DNA of 12,133 nucleotides from Saprospiraceae bacterium (GCA_029262975.1 JAJCYJ010000682.1:1-12133), one strand, 5' to 3'. Positions 1 to 7,236 are shown, numbered from the stretch's first letter. Notes: generated from the letters alone by a model not told the origin. Made by a program: numbers and translations.

Positions 1-551
1 TTGTTCAATTTATCTGCCCTTGCCTTCTCTTGTTTTGTAAGACTGGAAGACAATGCTGCCAGCACGTCATATTTAAGTTGTTGACGCCATTTATATTCTA
101 ATTCTGCTTCATTTTTAGCCCACTCACTTTTTTCGGGATCAAATTCGAATGTCTCGTCAATTGTAAAATCAAATGCCTCCGTCAAGTTGCTCGTGTAAAA
201 TTCATCTACCTGATCTATGCGATGCTGGAGTAAGTCAACTGCCAAATCAAAAAACTCAAAAGAGCCGGAACGTACCTCGTCATCGATTAAAAATTTGAAA
301 GCTTCTAGCGTAGCCAAGTCTTCCTGGGTAAAAAATCTTTTTCTGCTGTCAATATATTCCAGGAAGAAGTCAAAAGCTTCGGCAGAAAACTCATCATTAA
401 TATCTTCTGGTTCGTAGTGATATTGATTCAGAATTCCGATCACAGCCTCCTGAATAACTTTTTCTTTAATCGGTTCTTTTGTCTCTCCGAAAATAGAGCC
501 GAACAGGAAGCTTAAACCACCAATACCAGTGAGGATCAAGATTTTAATCAT
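1..551 (-). CDS. prc: Tail-specific (C-terminal processing) S41 protease Prc/Tsp, N-terminal part, cut by window edge
   Basis: About 183 codons of the amino end are present; the gene continues beyond position 1. The start is the ATG at 551-549. Residues 1-22 form a hydrophobic leader (MIKILILTGIGGLSFLF) that looks like a signal peptide, so the protein should be exported. The following region contains QYHYEPEDINDEFS and FFLEYIDSRKRFFTQEDL. This is the pattern of the N-terminal domain of tail-specific proteases (Y-H-Y, then D-E-F-S, then D-x-x-K/R-R-F-F). Family members degrade periplasmic proteins from their C-termini, using a PDZ domain and a Ser/Lys dyad; those parts lie outside the window and cannot be checked. 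The gene follows hppA on the same strand but is separated from it by a terminator-like hairpin, so it probably has its own promoter. No Shine-Dalgarno motif precedes the start. Confidence 0.82.
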   Translation of the reverse strand, partial: MIKILILTGIGGLSFLFGSIFGETKEPIKEKVIQEAVIGILNQYHYEPEDINDEFSAEAFDFFLEYIDSRKRFFTQEDLATLEAFKFLIDDEVRSGSFEFFDLAVDLLQHRIDQVDEFYTSNLTEAFDFTIDETFEFDPEKSEWAKNEAELEYKWRQQLKYDVLAALSSSLTKQEKARADKLN

Positions 552-573
552 AGGGGAATATTTATTCTTTGAC

Positions 574-590
574 TTCAATATAGTATTGAA
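574..590. promoter_or_regulatory. Inverted repeat upstream of the protease gene
   Basis: TTCAATA-TAG-TATTGAA is a perfect 7-bp inverted repeat with a 3-base centre, 23 bp upstream of the protease ATG. Its place in the leader or promoter of prc suggests an operator, but the sequence is AT-rich and no regulator is known for it, so chance is possible. Confidence 0.3.
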
Positions 591-612
591 TATACATCTT
601 TAATGCCAAAAT

Positions 613-634
613 GCCCATCAGAGATCTGACGGGC
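613..634 (-). terminator. Hairpin terminator of hppA
   Basis: GCCCATCAG and CTGACGGGC form a 9-bp stem with one G-T pair around the loop AGAT. On the minus strand the stem is followed by ATTTTGG, a short T run. It lies about 75 bp past the hppA stop and before the prc start, which fits an intrinsic terminator for leftward transcription. The plus strand also ends in CTTTT, but no plus-strand gene ends nearby. Confidence 0.65.
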
Positions 635-709
635 ACTTTTAATTAACTTTAATATAACTTCTATGAATAATCTCTAATGAGTCTTCATATATATTTAGCG
701 TGAATCCTA

Positions 710-2887
710 TTAAAGATATGGTGCTATTACGAGCGCTACCACAGACATCAATTTGAGTAGTATATTAAGCGATGGACCTGAAGTATCTTTAAAAGGATCC
801 CCTACAGTATCTCCTACCACAGTTGCCTTATGGGCGTCCGATCCTTTATAATACATCTTGCCCTTGATCTCTACTCCTTCCTCGAACATCTTCTTTGCAT
901 TATCCCATGCTCCTCCTGCGTTAGACTGAAATATCGCCATTAAGACGCCACAAACTGTTACTCCAGCAAGTAGACCTCCGAGCATTTCAGCACCACCTAG
1001 AAATCCTACGATGACCGGTGAGATGATAGCAAGAAGACCGGGAAGGACCATTTCCCTGATGGATGCTTTTGTAGAAATATCAACACATTTATCATATTCA
1101 GCTTTGCCATCTGCAGCTGCAAATGTCTTCTTATCTGCATCTGACCACTTTTCCATATCTATTCCGTCATTTCTCTTCATTACTTCAAGTGCCTTAGTAA
1201 GTTCCGGAATTGTCTTGAATTGTCTTCTGACTTCCTGGATCATGTCCATAGCTGCTCTGCCCACCGCATTCATCGAAAGCGAAGAGAATAAGAAGGGCAA
1301 CATACCGCCCACTAATAAAGAAGCCATTACTTTAGGATTCATAACATTAATACCTGAAAGAGTATCTTCAGGATGCGCCAAATTATAGGCAGTTATGAAT
1401 GCCGCAAATAACGCAAGTGTCGTTAACGCCGCTGATCCAATAGCAAATCCTTTTCCAATAGCTGCCGTAGTATTACCCACTGCATCCAGTCTATCAGTTT
1501 TCTGTCGAACCTCCTTTGGAAGATCCGCCATTTCAGCTATTCCACCAGCATTGTCTGCAATCGGTCCATAAGCATCAACAGCGAGTTGAATACCTGTATT
1601 AGATAACATTCCTACAGCCGCAATTGCGATGCCGTATAGTCCTGCAAAATGATGAGCTCCAATAATAGCAACTGCAAGAATTAAAATAGGAATAGCAGTA
1701 GACTGCATTCCAACACCAAGTCCAGCAATGATATTCGTAGCCGCGCCTGTTAATGATTGATCAACTATTGATTTTACTGGCTTTGTACCTGTACCTGTAT
1801 AAAACTCGGTCACGATGCCTATCAAAACGCCTGCAACCAATCCAAAAAGTACAGCCCAGAAAACTCCAGTTGAATTATAAGTGATACCACCAAATGTCCA
1901 TGAGGCGGGTAACATCCATTTTACAATAATGAAAGTCATTACCAACATTATTCCGGCTGCAACAAATTCTCCAAGATTCAGCGCTTTCTGTGGATCGCCT
2001 CCCTCTTTTACCTTTACAAAGAAGGTTCCTATAATAGAGGTGATAATACCTGTGCTCGCAAGAACTAAAGGCAATAAAATGGCCGAAAGACCACTAAATT
2101 CATCCGTCCAGCCCGGGATAGTTAAAAATGCAGCACCGAGGACCATTGTACCAATTATCGAACCCACGTAAGATTCGAAAAGATCGGCACCCATGCCAGC
2201 AACGTCTCCAACGTTGTCACCTACATTATCTGCTATAGTGGCAGGATTCAACGGGTGATCTTCAGGAATGCCAGCTTCCACTTTTCCGACTAAATCAGCA
2301 CCAACGTCAGCCGCCTTAGTATAAATTCCACCACCCACTCTTGCAAATAGTGCTATAGAAGAGGCTCCAAAAGAAAAGCCGGTTATAACTGTTATTACTT
2401 TATTTATATCCCAACCATCTATATTACTATAGACGAGGAAAAGACTTCCTAGCCCAAGCACACCAAGACCAACAACACCGAGTCCCATTACAGCACCACC
2501 GCTGAATGCCACTTCTAATGCTCTTCCAAGACTTGTTCTTGCTGCATTTGTCGTTCTCACGTTTGCTTTTGTAGCCACCTTCATGCCGATAAATCCTGCT
2601 AAAGCAGAACAAATAGCACCTAAGATGAATGATACCGCTACTAAAGGAGAAGATCCTTCATTTGTACCACTCCATGCCATTAAGGCTGCAACGACGAGGA
2701 CAAATATGGAAAGCACTTTATACTCTGCACGGAGAAAAGCCATGGCCCCATCTGAAATATTTTTTGCTATTGTCGCCATTTTTTCCGTCCCGACCTCTTG
2801 TTTTGAAACCCATGAAGATTTCCAAAAGGTATACAGTAGCGCAACAACCCCAAGTAATGGAATGAGATATGTAATGTTCTGAGTCAT
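710..2887 (-). CDS. hppA: K+-dependent membrane pyrophosphatase, probably Na+-pumping
   Basis: Integral membrane pyrophosphatase of 725 aa, the usual family size, which hydrolyses cytoplasmic PPi and drives ions across the inner membrane. Visible motifs are GGGIYTKAADVGADLVGKVE at residues 186-204 (substrate and Mg2+ binding), NPATIADNVGDNVGD near 214-228, and the GNTTAAIGKG region at 471-480. Ala475 and Gly478 sit where K+-independent enzymes have Lys and Thr, so the enzyme should need K+. Glu238 in ADLFESY is in the position used by Na+-transporting members; plant H+-PPases have Gly there and Glu four residues later. Na+ transport, perhaps with H+, is therefore inferred. Many hydrophobic helices fill the rest. 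I take the ATG at 2887-2885; the TTG one codon upstream is less likely. A Bacteroidota-type promoter precedes the gene and a hairpin follows it, so it is probably monocistronic. Confidence 0.96.
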   Translation of the reverse strand: MTQNITYLIPLLGVVALLYTFWKSSWVSKQEVGTEKMATIAKNISDGAMAFLRAEYKVLSIFVLVVAALMAWSGTNEGSSPLVAVSFILGAICSALAGFIGMKVATKANVRTTNAARTSLGRALEVAFSGGAVMGLGVVGLGVLGLGSLFLVYSNIDGWDINKVITVITGFSFGASSIALFARVGGGIYTKAADVGADLVGKVEAGIPEDHPLNPATIADNVGDNVGDVAGMGADLFESYVGSIIGTMVLGAAFLTIPGWTDEFSGLSAILLPLVLASTGIITSIIGTFFVKVKEGGDPQKALNLGEFVAAGIMLVMTFIIVKWMLPASWTFGGITYNSTGVFWAVLFGLVAGVLIGIVTEFYTGTGTKPVKSIVDQSLTGAATNIIAGLGVGMQSTAIPILILAVAIIGAHHFAGLYGIAIAAVGMLSNTGIQLAVDAYGPIADNAGGIAEMADLPKEVRQKTDRLDAVGNTTAAIGKGFAIGSAALTTLALFAAFITAYNLAHPEDTLSGINVMNPKVMASLLVGGMLPFLFSSLSMNAVGRAAMDMIQEVRRQFKTIPELTKALEVMKRNDGIDMEKWSDADKKTFAAADGKAEYDKCVDISTKASIREMVLPGLLAIISPVIVGFLGGAEMLGGLLAGVTVCGVLMAIFQSNAGGAWDNAKKMFEEGVEIKGKMYYKGSDAHKATVVGDTVGDPFKDTSGPSLNILLKLMSVVALVIAPYL

Positions 2888-2944
2888 CAACTTAAATATT
2901 TAAAATTTTCGTATTAATAAAATATGAATGTAAAATTAAGCGTG

Positions 2945-2973
2945 CAAATGTAAGGCTTATTTGCTATTGCAAA
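2945..2973 (-). promoter_or_regulatory. Promoter of hppA (Bacteroidota type)
   Basis: On the minus strand TACATTTG (2952-2945) matches the Bacteroidota -7 box TAnnTTTG exactly. TTTG at 2973-2970 lies 17 bp upstream as a -33 box. The predicted transcript starts near 2939, leaving an A/T-rich leader of roughly 50 nt before the ATG. Spacing is slightly shorter than the usual 19 or so. Confidence 0.6.
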
Positions 2974-3094
2974 GACTCATCGGGCTATGAGAAATATCAA
3001 ACCGATTTTAGAGCCATAGCGAAATTGCTTTTAGCGTTTATCCCTAGCAAATCTCTCTTAGAATCATCAATATTTCTGGTAGTGTAAATATATT

Positions 3095-3110
3095 TTTAGA
3101 TTAATCTAAA
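3095..3110. promoter_or_regulatory. Palindromic operator for the DtxR/MntR-type regulator
   Basis: TTTAGATTAATCTAAA is a perfect 16-bp palindrome ending 17 bp before the regulator's ATG. DtxR-family repressors bind palindromes with TTAG-type half-sites, and autoregulation from such a site is common. It lies 5 bp upstream of the predicted -7 box, so a bound repressor would block RNA polymerase. The binding protein is inferred from position and family. Confidence 0.72.
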
Positions 3111-3115
3111 TATTA

Positions 3116-3123
3116 TATATTTG
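3116..3123 (+). promoter_or_regulatory. -7 promoter box of the metal regulator operon
   Basis: TATATTTG matches TAnnTTTG exactly. Only four bases separate it from the ATG at 3128, so transcription should begin at or next to the start codon, giving a leaderless or nearly leaderless mRNA. No good -33 TTTG is visible at the normal distance; the operator fills that space. Confidence 0.6.
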
Positions 3124-3127
3124 TATT

Positions 3128-3796
3128 ATGACATCTACGCTCACACATACCGAAGAAAACTATCTCAAGGCTATCTATAAAGCCAATGAACGAACAAAAA
3201 AGGCTGTCAATACGAACACTATAGCGAGTTACATGAATACTTCTGCAGCTTCCGTGACAGATATGATGAAGAAGTTAGCTCAGAAGGATTTAATCATATA
3301 TGAAAAATATAAGGGTGCTAAACTGAGCCCTGAAGGAAGCAAAACAGCAACTTCTGTAATTCGCAAACATCGACTGTGGGAGACCTTTCTTGTCCAGAAA
3401 CTTGGATTCTCATGGGAAGAAGTCCATGAAATAGCTGAAGAATTAGAACATATCAAGTCTGATGAATTAATTGCCAGATTAGACAAATTTTTAGGGTATC
3501 CGAAATATGATCCTCACGGCGACCCAATACCCAACGCCGAAGGAAAATTTACTCTTCGTGAACAAATATTAGTGGCACAATTAAAAAAAGGAGCTAAAGG
3601 GATCCTGGTGGGCGTTCAAAATCATGAGACTTCATTTCTCGCTCACCTTAATCACTGCAACATATCCCTGGGGTCTTTGATTTTTATTAAAGATCGCTCC
3701 AAATTCGATCGCTCTGTGCATGTCATTGTAGATGACCATGAAGAAACGTTACTAACTGAGATGGTTTCAAAGAATTTATTGGTTCGCCCTTTATAG
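3128..3796 (+). CDS. DtxR/MntR-family metal-dependent transcriptional repressor
   Basis: A 222-aa regulator with the three-part layout of DtxR-type proteins: winged helix-turn-helix (about 1-75, TEENYLKAIY then the recognition region SAASVTDMMKKL), dimerisation and metal domain (about 76-140), and a C-terminal FeoA/SH3-like domain (about 150-222). Metal ligands align well with DtxR: His81, Glu85 and His100 match its ancillary site, and Glu107 and His108 match its primary site. Glu104 replaces the DtxR cysteine, as in MntR. Asn11 stands where DtxR has Met10 and MntR has Asp8. The metal (Mn2+ or Fe2+) cannot be decided from this. When metal-loaded it should repress the operon through the upstream palindrome. 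The metal-binding protein gene starts 7 bp after its stop, so the three genes form one operon. Confidence 0.9.
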   Translation: MTSTLTHTEENYLKAIYKANERTKKAVNTNTIASYMNTSAASVTDMMKKLAQKDLIIYEKYKGAKLSPEGSKTATSVIRKHRLWETFLVQKLGFSWEEVHEIAEELEHIKSDELIARLDKFLGYPKYDPHGDPIPNAEGKFTLREQILVAQLKKGAKGILVGVQNHETSFLAHLNHCNISLGSLIFIKDRSKFDRSVHVIVDDHEETLLTEMVSKNLLVRPL

Positions 3797-3803
3797 TTTG
3801 ATT

Positions 3804-4793
3804 ATGAATAAAATTTTGATGCTCATTCTATTACTCGTCCAATCTTTTCACCTCAATAGTCAGGAGAGACTAAGTATTGTCGCTACTGCATCAATGATCG
3901 CGGATATGGCGAGAAACATAGTCGGCGATCAGCATGATATCAAAATGATTGTCCCTATCGGCGGCGATCCACATCTTCATGAACCCACGCCCTCTAACGC
4001 ACAATTGGTCGCTTCAGCAGACCTCATTCTTATAAATGGGCTAACTTTCGAAGGATGGATAAATGAGTTGATTGAGAATTCAGGAACTAATGCGAAGATT
4101 GTCACCGTCACTCAAGGCATAGATATTCTAACAAGCCAGACTTACAAAAATTCCGCTGATCCACATGCGTGGATGGATGTCTCAAATGTCGTCATTTATT
4201 CAAAGAATATTAAAGAAGCTATAAGTAGTCTTGATCCTGCCAACTCAGAAAAGTATGCTTCAAACTTCGAAAAATACAAATCTCTTTTGCTTGATCTCGA
4301 TCAAGAAATAAAAGAGGCCATTTTAACCATACCATCAGGACAAAGAATATTAATTACATCTCATGATGCTTTTCAATATTATGGCCGAAGATATCAGATT
4401 CAACTAGAAGCTATCATGGGCATTTCAACTGAAGCTGAAGCCCAGACCTCTGACATAACAAGAGTGAACAGGGTGATTAAAGAACAGAAGGTGCCGGCCA
4501 TCTTTATTGAAAGTACAATTAATCCCAAAATGATGCGCCAACTTGCTCAAGACAATAAAATAGCCATTGGTGGAAAATTATATGCCGATTCTCTTGGCGA
4601 TAAAGAAAGTCCTGCATCAACTTATATTGACATGTTGCGCTACAATACAAAGACAATAGTGGCTGCATTGACACAAACTAATACCCCTGGTGCCGGAGAA
4701 GACACCAATGAAATTAACTATACATTTATTACAACACTTGGTCTCATCTTGTTCGTTGGCCTTGGAGTTGTTATTTACCTGTTTAATAAGTGA
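3804..4793 (+). CDS. TroA-like metal ABC transporter substrate-binding protein with C-terminal membrane anchor
   Basis: A 329-aa cluster A-I binding protein (TroA/ZnuA/PsaA family) that captures Mn2+, Zn2+ or Fe2+ in the periplasm. Residues 1-19 are a signal peptide; no lipobox is seen. The four expected ligands are present: His57 (GGDPHLHEP), His121 (DPHAWMD), His187 (TSHDAF) and Asp262 (LYADSLG). This His-His-His-Asp set is that of TroA; PsaA-type Mn proteins carry Glu in the third place. AIFIEST at 232-238 also resembles TroA. The odd part is residues 306-327, a strongly hydrophobic helix followed by only FNK, which would tether the protein to the inner membrane from its C-terminus. I use the ATG at 3804; a TTG two codons earlier is possible. 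The stop is one base from the ATPase start, indicating translational coupling. Confidence 0.9.
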   Translation: MNKILMLILLLVQSFHLNSQERLSIVATASMIADMARNIVGDQHDIKMIVPIGGDPHLHEPTPSNAQLVASADLILINGLTFEGWINELIENSGTNAKIVTVTQGIDILTSQTYKNSADPHAWMDVSNVVIYSKNIKEAISSLDPANSEKYASNFEKYKSLLLDLDQEIKEAILTIPSGQRILITSHDAFQYYGRRYQIQLEAIMGISTEAEAQTSDITRVNRVIKEQKVPAIFIESTINPKMMRQLAQDNKIAIGGKLYADSLGDKESPASTYIDMLRYNTKTIVAALTQTNTPGAGEDTNEINYTFITTLGLILFVGLGVVIYLFNK

Positions 4794-4794
4794 T

Positions 4795-5556
4795 ATGACC
4801 CAACCGACGATAGACATCAAAGGATTATCTGTCTCCTATGATCGCAAGAGAGTATTGTCCAACATATATCTTCAGATTGAAAGTGGTTATACCTATGGTT
4901 TAATAGGTCCAAATGGTGCCGGAAAGTCGACATTGTTTAAATCTATTCTTGGCATCATAGAGCCAAATTCCGGGATAATTTCTGTTAAGGGAAAAACAGA
5001 TATATCCACCATGCGCAAATTAATCGCTTATGTACCTCAAAAGGATGATGTAGACTGGGATTTTCCAGCCACTGTGAAAGATGTGGTTATGATGGGGCGC
5101 TATCCACATAAAAAGCTTCTGGAACGCTTGAATAAAAAGGATCAGAACATTACAAATGAAGCGATGGTACAACTCGGGATCATGGATCTTGCAGGACGTC
5201 AAATCGGAGCACTTTCGGGTGGTCAGCAACAAAGAGTCTTTCTTGCAAGATCAGTCTGTCAGGAAGCCGAAATCTTTTTAATGGATGAACCTTTTGTGGG
5301 TGTGGATATGACTACTGAACACAAAATTGTTGAATTAATGAAAGAACTCGCCGACCAAGGCAAAACTATAATGGTTGTTCATCATGACCTTGGGACAGCT
5401 GATGACTATTTTGATAAAGTCATTTTATTGAATCAAAGATTGATTGCTTATGGTAATACTAAGGAAGTTTTTACCAGAGAAAATATTGGCCTGACCTATG
5501 CACCTCAAATGAAAATTCTTCAGGACATCGGTTTAATTGATGAACGTACTCGATAA
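4795..5556 (+). CDS. Metal ABC transporter ATP-binding protein (MntB/TroB/ZnuC type)
   Basis: A 253-aa ABC ATPase that would power metal import. It has Walker A GPNGAGKST (38-46), Q-loop Gln82, ABC signature LSGGQ (140-144), Walker B IFLMDEP (160-166) with catalytic Glu165, and H-loop His196 or His197. The stretch DDVDWDFPATVKDVVMMGR just after the Q-loop is characteristic of Mn/Zn/Fe importers, so the assignment does not rest on position alone. The ATG at 4795 follows the binding-protein stop by one base; an in-frame ATG at 4690 would overlap that gene by over 100 bp and add unrelated sequence. No permease gene follows: the next gene is on the other strand and their stop codons touch. The permease must be elsewhere or lost. 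Confidence 0.93.
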   Translation: MTQPTIDIKGLSVSYDRKRVLSNIYLQIESGYTYGLIGPNGAGKSTLFKSILGIIEPNSGIISVKGKTDISTMRKLIAYVPQKDDVDWDFPATVKDVVMMGRYPHKKLLERLNKKDQNITNEAMVQLGIMDLAGRQIGALSGGQQQRVFLARSVCQEAEIFLMDEPFVGVDMTTEHKIVELMKELADQGKTIMVVHHDLGTADDYFDKVILLNQRLIAYGNTKEVFTRENIGLTYAPQMKILQDIGLIDERTR

Positions 5557-6684
5557 CTAATGAACCCGTCTCCCTTTCCAAGTATAATTACGCATTAATA
5601 TCCCGCAAAATCCAAAAAATACGACATAGCTAAGATGGAGAATCGAAAATACTGGCGATAAAAGTATTGGATATTTAATACCATAAAATGGAGCAACAAG
5701 TCGAAGCAAACAGGTATCTCCAATCCATTTAGCCAGCCATAAAATCACAAAAGATATGAGATACGCATCTGAAATAAACAGCGCTGAGAGACCAGTGATT
5801 ATGACAATAATATGAAATATAAACAATCCGGACATCAGCCATTTCAGTCCTGAATAAGAATATCCCTTAGTCTTGGTAGCCCATCTAAGTCTTTGTTGGT
5901 AGAACCCCCTGACCGTATTTTCTGCACCAGTTGTAACAATCGCCGAAGGAGACTTAGCAAAACCGATTTCTTTATTCCAGCCCCTTGCCCAATTGATCAA
6001 AAAAATATCATCACCTGAAGCCGATTGGTGAACTATTTCATTTGCATATTGGAGGTACAAATCCTTTTTAAACATCATATTTCCGGCATTGGCACTATAC
6101 CAGGTGCGTAGTTTAATTCCGGCAAATGTCGACGCCATAATACCTATATTCTCATATGTCTGCCAACGTGACAGAGTTCCTGCGGTGCCATCTATAAATA
6201 TGGGACCGGTGATAAGGTCTTTTCTTTCACAATTCTGAGCCATAGCCTGCAGCCATAATGGAGAACAAAAACAATCTGCATCTGTCTGTAGAATCCATTC
6301 ATATTTCGCCGAATTTACGCCATGGCGCTGCCCGGCTTTTTTAAAGAAATCATTAATAGGTGGGTTGTCCAGATCGGCTAACTCTATAATATGAAGGTTT
6401 TTAATTTCTAGTGAACGTGCAATTTTGACTGTTTGATCTGATGAATGATCATCGACCAGGATAATTTCATATCGCCCGATTGGGTAGTCATTTTGGGCAA
6501 TATGTCTCAGGCATTTTTCAATGTTGTCCGCCTCATCGCGGGCTATAACAACGACACTTATTCCTGGAGCAATTAATCGGGTGGAAGATGATTCTTTTGC
6601 ACTCAGCCAGACAAATGTTGCCCCAATTGTTATGATGAGATAGAAAAGTGAAGCCAGTGTACAAAACAATAAAAAGTATAACAA
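5557..6684 (-). CDS. Membrane-associated family 2 glycosyltransferase
   Basis: A 375-aa GT2 (GT-A fold) enzyme that transfers a sugar from a nucleotide-sugar donor at the cytoplasmic face of the membrane. Residues 3-26 form a membrane helix. The catalytic domain shows SVVVIARDEADNIEKCL (43-59), EIILVDDHSSDQT (73-85), the metal-binding TDADC (134-138), a probable catalytic-base region SGDDIFL (223-229) and QQRLRW (263-268), a motif common in processive and lipid-linked GT2 enzymes. About three further helices lie between 283 and 362. The acceptor is unknown. No ATG lies in the first 140 or so codons and an in-frame stop lies directly upstream, so the start is the TTG at 6684-6682. It begins 12 nt after the preceding small membrane protein gene and is probably in its operon. 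Confidence 0.9.
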   Translation of the reverse strand: MLYFLLFCTLASLFYLIITIGATFVWLSAKESSSTRLIAPGISVVVIARDEADNIEKCLRHIAQNDYPIGRYEIILVDDHSSDQTVKIARSLEIKNLHIIELADLDNPPINDFFKKAGQRHGVNSAKYEWILQTDADCFCSPLWLQAMAQNCERKDLITGPIFIDGTAGTLSRWQTYENIGIMASTFAGIKLRTWYSANAGNMMFKKDLYLQYANEIVHQSASGDDIFLINWARGWNKEIGFAKSPSAIVTTGAENTVRGFYQQRLRWATKTKGYSYSGLKWLMSGLFIFHIIVIITGLSALFISDAYLISFVILWLAKWIGDTCLLRLVAPFYGIKYPILLSPVFSILHLSYVVFFGFCGILMRNYTWKGRRVH

Positions 6685-6696
6685 TTACAAATTTGT

Positions 6697-7149
6697 CTAT
6701 TTCAGGACGTCATTATAATCATTATCCATCTTTTTGTTATGCTCTGTGATCTCAGAAATATCAAGAAAATCCTCATTCACCTCTTCATACTCGATATATT
6801 CTCCTTTTTTTAAGTTTGCAGTATTGGTCAATCCTCTTGACGAAAGAGCTCTTATTAACAGAATTAAAGCGACTACAGGAAATCCAATAAAAGAAAGCAC
6901 ACCTGCAAGGATTCCAAATATAGGATTATGCTTAAATGTCGTCATCAACCATTTCCCATATCTCGCTACGACTTTATAATCGATCAGCAATGCCGCAATA
7001 AATAGCACAGGGGCCGCAAGAGACAATATCTGAAAGATACCTTTTGCCACCCAGAGAAGGGCAAACATGATTAATACAAGGCCTATTAAAAAAATAAATG
7101 GATTGACTTTATTAAACCGATATGTTTTGTGGGCAGACATAATTGTCAT
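6697..7149 (-). CDS. Hypothetical three-helix membrane protein with acidic C-terminal tail
   Basis: A 150-aa protein that I do not recognise as a named family. Three hydrophobic segments are evident at about 16-36, 39-57 and 76-100, followed by a charged, strongly acidic cytosolic or periplasmic tail (about 114-150, rich in Glu, Asp and Asn). There is no signal peptide, lipobox or catalytic motif. The start is the ATG at 7149; an in-frame ATG three codons later is an alternative. It lies directly upstream of the glycosyltransferase with a 12-nt gap, so it may assist that enzyme in the membrane, but this rests on position only. A near copy of the metal-regulator operator lies about 50 bp upstream of its start. 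Confidence 0.72.
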   Translation of the reverse strand: MTIMSAHKTYRFNKVNPFIFLIGLVLIMFALLWVAKGIFQILSLAAPVLFIAALLIDYKVVARYGKWLMTTFKHNPIFGILAGVLSFIGFPVVALILLIRALSSRGLTNTANLKKGEYIEYEEVNEDFLDISEITEHNKKMDNDYNDVLK

Positions 7150-7197
7150 TTTTTATAACTCTAAAATACGATGATCTAGCTTAGGAAATATTTCAAA

Positions 7198-7211
7198 TTA
7201 GATTAATCTTA
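7198..7211. promoter_or_regulatory. Second copy of the DtxR/MntR-type operator
   Basis: TTAGATTAATCTTA differs by one base from the core of the operator at 3095-3110 (TTAGATTAATCTAA), with 12 consecutive bases identical. It lies in the 87-bp gap upstream of the small membrane protein gene, 48 bp from its ATG on the minus strand. The core AGATTAATCT is a perfect palindrome. Binding by the local regulator is inferred. Confidence 0.45.
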
Positions 7212-7236
7212 GCAAAATTTGGATCAACACCTCCGG

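Noticed and set aside
217..417. Plus-strand 66-aa open frame at the left edge
   Set aside because: It is antisense to the protease gene, whose translation shows clear family motifs; the frame is Ser/Lys-rich low-complexity sequence.
1011..2171. Plus-strand open frames within hppA (1011-1388 and 1881-2171)
   Set aside because: They are antisense to a well-conserved pyrophosphatase gene, have no recognisable domain, and are explained as shadows.
2892..2903. Palindrome TTAAATATTTAA just upstream of the hppA ATG
   Set aside because: A pure A/T palindrome of this length is expected by chance in such AT-rich leader DNA; no second copy or regulator link was seen.
4690..4794. In-frame upstream ATG that would lengthen the metal ABC ATPase by 35 residues
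   Set aside because: It lies inside the binding-protein gene and adds sequence unlike any ABC ATPase start; the ATG at 4795 fits the domain boundary and the tight operon spacing.
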